This document shows, in pieces, positions 1 to 5,169 of a stretch of 5,169 nucleotides of DNA. Below the pieces are notes generated by a model. That model made no database searches, had not been told where the DNA came from, and was given only the letters and a program-made list of their open reading frames with translations. How positions within the stretch are numbered: position 1 is the stretch's first letter; each line of letters starts with the position of its first letter. The DNA is from Victivallales bacterium (lineage in GTDB: Bacteria; Verrucomicrobiota; Lentisphaeria; Victivallales; UBA1829), in contig JAEEQO010000198.1 of NCBI GenBank assembly GCA_016285335.1, positions 1 through 5,169 on the forward strand, written 5' to 3'. The position numbers and the translations under genes are program-made.

Positions 1-2823
1 TGCGGATTCTCGATTTCCGGCGGCGGTGGCGGCGGTCGCGGCGGCCGTCCCGGCGGAGGAGGCGGCGGATTCGGCGGCGGATTCGGCGGCGGTCCCGGCG
101 GAGGCTGGGGCCAGCAGCCCGCGCAGCAGGGCGGCCTTCGCGTGAACGGCGTCCAGGGCGCGGCCAACATCGACGGCAGCCGTCTTCCGAAGGACAAGCC
201 CGTGAAACTCGTCATCGTGGCGAGCCAGAAGGAACACCGTTTCGAAGTCTATGCGAACGGCGAACGCATCGCGCAGTCCCGCGCCAACAACGTGATCGGC
301 GAGCCCACGTGGCGTCCGATGGCGATCGGCGCGGACGGCAACGGCAACAGCCGGTTCAACGGCCGCATCGACTATGTGGCGCTGTGGGACCGCGCACTCA
401 CCGCAGATGAGATCGCGAAGCTCTACTCCACCTCCGATGACGCCGCGGGTTATACCGACGCCAAGGCAAATTACTCCTGGGATGTCAAGGCCGCCAAGCC
501 CATCACCGGCGGCGTGCCCCTCTTCCCCATCCGCGGCGTGAACGTCTCCAGCAACGCCCCCGCTCCGTCCGATCCGCTCACCGTCTGGTTCCGCCGCGTG
601 CCCCAGCAGTGGACCGACATGATCCCCATCGGCAACGGCCACATGGGCGCGATGATCGCGGGACGCCCCGAGCGTGAATACCTCATCCTGAACGAGGACA
701 CCATCTGGGCGGGCGGCCCCTATGACCACCTGAACCCCGACGCCACGCCCGAAAAGCTCGCGCAGATGCGCCAGCTCATTTTCAGCGGCAGGGCGGACCA
801 GGCCGGCAACATCGCGAACAGCAGCTTCATCTCCCGTCCGAGCGCCGAAATGGCATTCTCCGTGGCGGGCGCGCTCGGACTGGACCAGGAGACCGGAAAC
901 GGCGACGTGACCGGCTACATCCACAGCCTGAACATCCGCGAAGCCGTCGCCCAGACCAAGTTCACCCGCGACGGCGTGACCTACACCCGCGAGTATTTCG
1001 CCAGCTACCCTGACCGCGTGGTCGCCGTGCGCCTCACCGCCGACAAGCCCGCCAGCATCACCCTCTCCACCTTCCTCGGCACACCGCAGGACTTCCAGGC
1101 GGTCAAGACCGACGGCAACACCATGACCCTGACCGGCCGCACCATCGACTACAACGGCATCCCCGGCGCGACGAAGTTCCAGATGACCGGCAAGGTCTAC
1201 AACCAGGGCGGCAAGCTCACCGCCGAACCGCGCGGCATCCGCGTGGAAAAGGCCGATTCCGTGGTCATCCTGGTCGACATCGAATCCTCCTTCAAGGCTT
1301 ACAACGACGTCTCCGGCGATCCCGCGAAGCGCATCGACGACGTCTTCTCCAAGCTCACGAAGGTCGACTACGAGGCCATGAAGAAGAAACACGTCGCCGA
1401 CTACCGCAACCTCTTCGACCGCGTGACGTTCGACCTCGGCGGCACCCCGTCCGACCAGCCCACCGACCAGCGCCTCAACGCCCGCAGACAGCAGGGCAAC
1501 CAGCTCGATCCCGACCTGGCGTCCCTCTACTTCCAGTTCGGTCGCTACCTGCTGATCGCCAGCTCCCGTCCCGGCAGCCAGCCCGCGAACCTCCAGGGCA
1601 TCTGGAGCGAAGAGGTGAACGTGCCGTGGCAGAGCAAGTACACCATCAACATCAACGCGGAAATGAATTACTGGCCCGCCGAGACCGCGAACCTCTCCGA
1701 GTGCCATGAGCCGCTCTTCGACATGATCCACGAGATGGTACCGAACGGCAAGAAGGCCGCGAAGAAGCTCTACAACGTCGACAACGGCTGGGTCGCCCAC
1801 CACAACACCGACCTTTGGCGCCAGTGCGGTCCGATCGACTACTCGCCCACCGGCATGTGGCCCATGGGCGGCGCCTGGCTCTGCCTCCACTTCTGGGACC
1901 ACTACGAGTTCACGCGCAACCTGGACGACCTCCGCAAGCACTACCCGGTCATGAAGGAATCCGTGAAGTTCTATCTCGACTTCCTCCAGCCCGACCCCAA
2001 CCACGGCGGCGTCCTCGTCACCATCCCGTCCTACTCCCCCGAACAGGGCGGCCTCTGCGCCTCCCCGACCATGGACACCGGCATCCTGACCGCGCTCTTC
2101 CGCGCCACCATCGAGAGTTCGAAGCTCCTCAATGACGACCCGGCCTTCCGCGCGAAGATGGAAGAGACCATGAAGAAGTTCCCGCCGTTCAAGATCGGCT
2201 CCTGGGGCCAGCTCCGCGAATGGCAGGATGAGGAACGCGACGACAACCCGAACAACAAGCACCGCCACGTCTCCCACCTCTTCACCGTGTTCCCCGGCAA
2301 CGTGATCCGCGCCAGCGACACCGACCTCTTCAATGCCGCGAAAGTCTCCCTGAACGCCCGCGGCGACGACGCCACCGGCTGGAGCATGGGCTGGAAGATC
2401 AACCTGTGGGCGCGCCTCCTCGACGGCGACCGCGCCTGGAGACTCGTCAGCAACCTCATCCACCCGAACAAGACCTACAACAACCTTTTCGACGCGCATC
2501 CGCCGTTCCAGATCGACGGCAACTTCGGCGGCGCGGCCGGTATGATCGAGATCCTGCTCCAGTCGCAGGAGACCACCGCCGACGGCAAGACCATCATCGA
2601 CATCCTGCCCTGCCTCCCGAAGGCGCTCCCGAAGGGCAACGTCTCCGGCCTGAAGGCGCGCGGCAACGCCACGGTCGCCATCCAGTGGGAGAACGGCACG
2701 CTCGGCAAGGCCGTGATCTCCGACCTGACCGGCATCCCGCTCGCCGCACGCTACAACGGCAAGATCGTCGACCTCACCGGCAAGAAAGGCGCGGTCGAAC
2801 TGACCGCCGCCAGCTTCAAATAA
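1..2823 (+). CDS. LamG-like domain fused to GH95 alpha-L-fucosidase family enzyme (5' partial)
   Basis: GH95 enzymes are inverting exo-hydrolases that remove terminal alpha-L-fucose (typically alpha-1,2-linked); some members act on alpha-L-galactose. The frame is open from base 1, so the start lies upstream; a GTG at 142 is internal. A glycine-rich stretch (codons 7-37) leads into the second half of a LamG/concanavalin-like fold, ending in the typical RIDYVALWDRALTADEI strand and helix (370-414). GH95 begins near 571: N-terminal beta domain with GNGHMGAM (631-654) and LNEDTIWAGGP (688-720), then an (alpha/alpha)6 barrel with NINAEMNYWPAE (1648-1683), TDLWRQCGPID (1807-1839), PSYSPE (2026-2043), HRHVSHL (2260-2280) and DGNFGG (2515-2532), and a short C-terminal beta domain. 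By analogy with Bifidobacterium AfcA (N421, N423, E566, D766), the catalytic set is N at 1648 and 1654, general acid E at 2041 and D at 2515; all are present, so it is probably active. The GH95 part (about 750 residues) is complete. Any export signal is outside the window. Family assignment is secure; fucose versus L-galactose preference is not. Confidence 0.93.
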   Translation, partial: CGFSISGGGGGGRGGRPGGGGGGFGGGFGGGPGGGWGQQPAQQGGLRVNGVQGAANIDGSRLPKDKPVKLVIVASQKEHRFEVYANGERIAQSRANNVIGEPTWRPMAIGADGNGNSRFNGRIDYVALWDRALTADEIAKLYSTSDDAAGYTDAKANYSWDVKAAKPITGGVPLFPIRGVNVSSNAPAPSDPLTVWFRRVPQQWTDMIPIGNGHMGAMIAGRPEREYLILNEDTIWAGGPYDHLNPDATPEKLAQMRQLIFSGRADQAGNIANSSFISRPSAEMAFSVAGALGLDQETGNGDVTGYIHSLNIREAVAQTKFTRDGVTYTREYFASYPDRVVAVRLTADKPASITLSTFLGTPQDFQAVKTDGNTMTLTGRTIDYNGIPGATKFQMTGKVYNQGGKLTAEPRGIRVEKADSVVILVDIESSFKAYNDVSGDPAKRIDDVFSKLTKVDYEAMKKKHVADYRNLFDRVTFDLGGTPSDQPTDQRLNARRQQGNQLDPDLASLYFQFGRYLLIASSRPGSQPANLQGIWSEEVNVPWQSKYTININAEMNYWPAETANLSECHEPLFDMIHEMVPNGKKAAKKLYNVDNGWVAHHNTDLWRQCGPIDYSPTGMWPMGGAWLCLHFWDHYEFTRNLDDLRKHYPVMKESVKFYLDFLQPDPNHGGVLVTIPSYSPEQGGLCASPTMDTGILTALFRATIESSKLLNDDPAFRAKMEETMKKFPPFKIGSWGQLREWQDEERDDNPNNKHRHVSHLFTVFPGNVIRASDTDLFNAAKVSLNARGDDATGWSMGWKINLWARLLDGDRAWRLVSNLIHPNKTYNNLFDAHPPFQIDGNFGGAAGMIEILLQSQETTADGKTIIDILPCLPKALPKGNVSGLKARGNATVAIQWENGTLGKAVISDLTGIPLAARYNGKIVDLTGKKGAVELTAASFK
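19..111 (+). repeat. Glycine-rich low-complexity coding segment with short tandem repeats
   Basis: Codons 7-37 of the open frame hold 24 glycines out of 31, broken only by R, P, F and W, followed by a Gln-rich patch (QQPAQQ). At DNA level the 12-base unit GGATTCGGCGGC occurs twice in tandem (67-90), and GTCCCGGCGGAGG occurs at 47-59 and again at 92-104. The segment sits between residues that resemble the middle and the C-terminal half of a LamG-type domain, so it looks like an expanded flexible loop or a linker. Its repeat structure suggests length variation by slippage, which is an inference. Confidence 0.75.
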
Positions 2824-2837
2824 GTTCGATAGCCCGC

Positions 2838-2874
2838 ACGGCTGTCTCCCGCGAAGGAGGCAGCCGTTTTTCTT
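2838..2874 (+). terminator. Rho-independent terminator after the GH95 gene
   Basis: ACGGCTG (2838-2844) pairs perfectly with CAGCCGT (2861-2867). The stem extends inward with TCTCC (2845-2849) against GGAGG (2856-2860), including one G-T wobble, giving a 12-pair stem with a 6-base loop (CGCGAA). A run of five T (2867-2871) followed by CTT comes directly after. The hairpin begins 15 bases after the TAA stop. No A-run precedes the left arm, so it should work only in the + direction. It lies 38 bases before the next start codon. Confidence 0.88.
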
Positions 2875-2912
2875 CGGAACGCGCCTCATTCAACCTGATT
2901 CCAAGCTGAAAG

Positions 2913-3014
2913 ATGATTCCCATGAAATTCCGCATCCCGTTCCTCAGTTTCAAGGCCGCCGCCGAGGTCTCGTGCGCCGTCGCCGCCGCCCTGATCTCGA
3001 TCCAGTCGTTCGCC
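2913..3014 (+). other. Predicted Sec signal peptide of the GH3 enzyme
   Basis: The first 34 residues have a basic start (K5, R7, K14), a hydrophobic stretch of V, A, L and I (about residues 19-30), and a likely signal peptidase I site after SFA (A34, followed by TT). C21 is not in a lipobox, because E18 occupies position -3, so a lipoprotein is unlikely. E18 at the edge of the hydrophobic core is slightly unusual. The enzyme is probably exported to the periplasm or beyond. Confidence 0.75.
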
Positions 3015-5169
3015 ACGACGAATCCCGCCGTGCAGGAATACGCCCGCCGTGCCGCCGCAGAGGGCATCGTGCTGCTCAAAAACGACAACAACGCGCTCCC
3101 GCTCGGGCAGAACGGACCTCAGCCCGTCGCGTTCTTCGGCGTCACGCAGGTCCAGACCTTCCTCGTCGGCTACGGCTCGGGCGGCGACGTGAAGCCGCCG
3201 TACCGCACGACGCTTGCCGACGGCCTTGCCCGTCAGTCCGCCATCGTGCCCGACAAGGAGCTCCTCGACGCCTACACGAAGTGGGCGCAGGCGCATCCGC
3301 TCAATACGGGCGGCTGGGGCAACTGGCCGTTCTACGCGCCGGAAATGCCCCTCTCCGCCGAACAGATTCAGGCGGCGGCCAAACGCGCGGATACCGCCGT
3401 GATCGTGATCGGTCGCGCCGCGGGCGAGGACCGCGAATGCAAGCTCGAACCCGGCAGCTACTACCTCACCGACGCCGAGAAATCCCTGCTGAAGGAAGTC
3501 ACCTCCGCATTCAGGAAGACCGTCGTCCTGCTGAACGTGGGCAACGTGATCGACATGGCGTGGGTGAAGGACTACAAGATCGACGCGCTCCTGTATGTCT
3601 GGCAGGGCGGCATGGAGACCGGCGACGCGATCGTGTCCGTGCTGAGCGGCGAGGAAACGCCCTCCGGCAAGCTCGCGTCCGCCATCGCGAACACCTATGA
3701 GGATTATCCGTCCGCGCGGAGTTTCGGCGGCCGCGACTTCAACAACTACACCGAGGATATCTACGTCGGCTACCGCTACTTCGAGACGTTCGCCCCGGAA
3801 AAGGTCATGTATCCCTTCGGATTCGGCCTCAGCTACACCACGTTCGACATCTCCGGCGTGACCGTGAAATCCGCCGATCTCGTGAAGGACGGCGTGACCG
3901 TCGAGGCCACCGTGAGGAACACCGGGACGAAGTTCCGCGGGCGTGAAGTCGTGCAGGTCTACTGCGGCGCGCCGCAGGGCAAGCTCGGCAAGCCCGCGAA
4001 AGTCCTCGTCGCCTACGGAAAGACAAGCCCGCTCGGCCCCGCGCCTTTTTCTCCAATTTTGGACGGCGGATCCGTGAAACTCACCTTCAAGATTCCGGCA
4101 AAGGTTTTTGCTTCGTTCGACGACAGCGGCGCGACCGGGCATCAGGCGGCATGGGTCCTCGAACCCGGCAAGTACACGTTCTACGTCGGGAACAGCAGCC
4201 GCGACGCGAAGGAATGCGGCAGTATCGAGCTCGGCGAACTCGCCGTGATCGAACAGCTCGAACCCGCCCTCGCCATCGCCTCGGAAGACGTCGCGTTCGA
4301 CCGCATAAAGCCGGTCGAAGAAAACGGAAAGCTCGTCCCCGGCACGGAACGCGTCCCCGTCTCGAAAGTCGACCTCGCCGCCCGCGTGAAGGAACGCCTC
4401 CCGAAGGCCATTCCGGAAACCGGCGACAGGGGCATCAAGCTCATCGACGTGAAGCAGGGCAAAAACACGCTGGACGAGTTCGTCGCCCAGCTCACGCCTG
4501 CCGAGATCGAAACGCTGCTCCGCGGCGACGGCGGCATGAACAGTCCGCTCGGCCCCGCCGGAAACGCCTCGGTCTTCGGCGGCACCATCCAGAGCCTCCG
4601 CGACAAGGGCGTCCCCCCCATCCCGACCTGCGACGGCCCCTCCGGCCTGCGTCTCTCCGCGAACGCCTCGCTCCTGCCCATCGGCTCGCTGCTCGCCTGC
4701 ACGTGGAACAACGAACTCGTCGAGCAGATGTATTACCAGATCGGCGTGGAGATGGACAAGAACGGCGTCGACTGCATCCTCGGCCCCGGCATGAACATCC
4801 ACCGCAATCCGCTCTGCGGACGCAACTTCGAGTATTTCTCCGAAGACCCGCTCCTCACCGGGCTCATGGCGGCGTCCATGACGCGCGGCATTCAGTCCGC
4901 CGGCGCGTCCACCGTGCCGAAGCACTTCGCCCTGAACAACCAGGAGACCAACCGCAACTACAACGATTCGCGCTGCTCCGAACGCGCCCTCCGCGAGATC
5001 TATCTCCGGGCGTTTGAGATCTGCGTGAAGGTCGGCAAGCCCTACAACATCATGGGCAGCTACAACAAGATCAACAGCTTCTGGAACTACTACAACTACG
5101 ACCTGAACACCACCATCCTGCGCGGCCAGTGGGGCTGGACCGGCTCCCTCATGACCGACTGGTGGGCGC
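2913..5169 (+). CDS. Secreted GH3 family beta-glycosidase with swapped domain order (3' partial)
   Basis: GH3 enzymes are retaining exo-beta-glycosidases (beta-glucosidase, beta-xylosidase and others). The frame is open for 752 codons and runs off the window. ATG 2913 is the outer start; ATG 2922, in frame, has a weak GAAAG (2908-2912) at 9-base spacing and gives a typical MKFR signal-peptide start, so it may be the true one. Residue numbers below count from 2913. Order: signal peptide (1-34); GH3 'C-terminal' (alpha/beta)6 domain from GIVLLKN (51-57) through GRAAGEDRE (167-175) to YPFGFGLSYTTF (300-311); FnIII-like domain (about 328-436); linker; TIM barrel from about 519 with CDGPSGLR (573-580), GRNFEYFSEDP (636-646), KHFALNNQETNR (670-681) and MTDWW (747-751). 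D749 (5157-5159) is the expected nucleophile. E172 is the candidate acid/base, placed by likeness to the SGEGYDR motif of Thermotoga Bgl3B. This inverted order is known from Ruminococcus albus and Butyrivibrio beta-glucosidases. Substrate cannot be fixed from sequence; beta-glucosidase is the default guess. The rest of the barrel, and anything after it, lies beyond the window. Confidence 0.93.
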   Translation, partial: MIPMKFRIPFLSFKAAAEVSCAVAAALISIQSFATTNPAVQEYARRAAAEGIVLLKNDNNALPLGQNGPQPVAFFGVTQVQTFLVGYGSGGDVKPPYRTTLADGLARQSAIVPDKELLDAYTKWAQAHPLNTGGWGNWPFYAPEMPLSAEQIQAAAKRADTAVIVIGRAAGEDRECKLEPGSYYLTDAEKSLLKEVTSAFRKTVVLLNVGNVIDMAWVKDYKIDALLYVWQGGMETGDAIVSVLSGEETPSGKLASAIANTYEDYPSARSFGGRDFNNYTEDIYVGYRYFETFAPEKVMYPFGFGLSYTTFDISGVTVKSADLVKDGVTVEATVRNTGTKFRGREVVQVYCGAPQGKLGKPAKVLVAYGKTSPLGPAPFSPILDGGSVKLTFKIPAKVFASFDDSGATGHQAAWVLEPGKYTFYVGNSSRDAKECGSIELGELAVIEQLEPALAIASEDVAFDRIKPVEENGKLVPGTERVPVSKVDLAARVKERLPKAIPETGDRGIKLIDVKQGKNTLDEFVAQLTPAEIETLLRGDGGMNSPLGPAGNASVFGGTIQSLRDKGVPPIPTCDGPSGLRLSANASLLPIGSLLACTWNNELVEQMYYQIGVEMDKNGVDCILGPGMNIHRNPLCGRNFEYFSEDPLLTGLMAASMTRGIQSAGASTVPKHFALNNQETNRNYNDSRCSERALREIYLRAFEICVKVGKPYNIMGSYNKINSFWNYYNYDLNTTILRGQWGWTGSLMTDWWA
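4046..4063 (+). repeat. AT-rich short palindrome inside the GH3 gene (possible dispersed mini-element)
   Basis: A run of five T and a C is followed by the inverted repeat TCCAA (4052-4056), TT, TTGGA (4059-4063). The patch is sharply AT-rich within GC-rich coding sequence and uses codons rare in the neighbourhood (CCT TTT TCT CCA ATT TTG, 4044-4061). It encodes PFSPIL plus a following D, in a loop of the FnIII-like domain where GH3 relatives usually pass straight from a KTxxLxPG turn to the next strand. It may be an in-frame insertion of a short palindromic element. Only one copy is visible, so the call as a repeat is tentative. Confidence 0.35.

Noticed and set aside
142..144. GTG at 142 as the start of the GH95 gene
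   Set aside because: The frame is open back to base 1 and encodes a Gly-rich and LamG-like sequence that continues across 142, so the true start is upstream.
2856..2860. GGAGG as a Shine-Dalgarno site for the GH3 gene
   Set aside because: It is the right arm of the terminator stem and lies more than 50 bases upstream of either candidate ATG, too far to serve as a ribosome binding site.
2967..2978. Possible lipoprotein signal around C21 of the GH3 protein
   Set aside because: The residues before the Cys are E, V, S; a Glu at -3 does not fit a lipobox, and a good signal peptidase I site follows at A34.
2972..3700. Arg/Pro-rich + strand frame of 242 codons, and similar frames at 4151-5017 and 2406-2909
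   Set aside because: They are out-of-frame shadows of the GH3 and GH95 genes, with compositions dominated by R, P, A and H and no family likeness.
4098..4115. Second AT-rich patch (AAGGTTTTTGCTTCG) in the GH3 gene as another element copy
   Set aside because: It has no inverted repeat and encodes KVFAS, which fits the expected FnIII-like strand with no extra loop.
2886..4925. A 679-codon open frame on the - strand covering most of the GH3 gene
   Set aside because: Its product is low-complexity, rich in A, R, G, V, E and D, with no recognisable domain, while the + strand encodes clear GH3 motifs along the same stretch. Long antisense frames are common opposite GC-rich genes with G/C third positions.

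Overview
The window is GC-rich bacterial DNA holding two glycoside hydrolase genes on the + strand, both cut by the window edges. Coding density is high and third codon positions are mostly G or C. The rich polysaccharide-degrading content, the LamG-type module with a glycine-rich loop and the codon use would fit a gut or environmental member of the PVC group (Lentisphaerota, Kiritimatiellota or Verrucomicrobiota). This is an inference from style, with no marker gene to confirm it; other high-GC carbohydrate degraders remain possible.

Layout: positions 1-2823 are the 3' part of a large gene whose start lies upstream. Its visible product runs from a glycine-rich segment into the C-terminal half of a LamG/concanavalin-like domain (about 127-430), then a complete GH95 enzyme (about 571-2820), of the alpha-L-fucosidase / alpha-L-galactosidase family. 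A strong intrinsic terminator hairpin follows at 2838-2874. Positions 2913-5169 are the 5' part of a second gene encoding a secreted GH3 beta-glycosidase. Its domains are in swapped order: signal peptide, the (alpha/beta)6 'C-terminal' GH3 domain, an FnIII-like domain, a linker, then the catalytic TIM barrel. The window ends two codons and one base past the nucleophile codon, so the end of the barrel is missing.

Together the two enzymes look like exo-acting trimming enzymes. GH95 would remove terminal alpha-L-fucose (or L-galactose), and GH3 would remove terminal beta-linked sugars such as glucose or xylose from the exposed oligosaccharide. Fucosylated xyloglucan or another plant or host fucosylated glycan is a plausible target, but no transporter, sensor or regulator is visible to confirm it.

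The most unusual local signals are an AT-rich palindromic patch at 4046-4063 that coincides with a probable short in-frame insertion in the GH3 FnIII-like domain, the swapped GH3 domain order, and the glycine-rich insertion inside the LamG-like module. Nothing points to a defence system, mobile element, CRISPR array, tRNA or rRNA.
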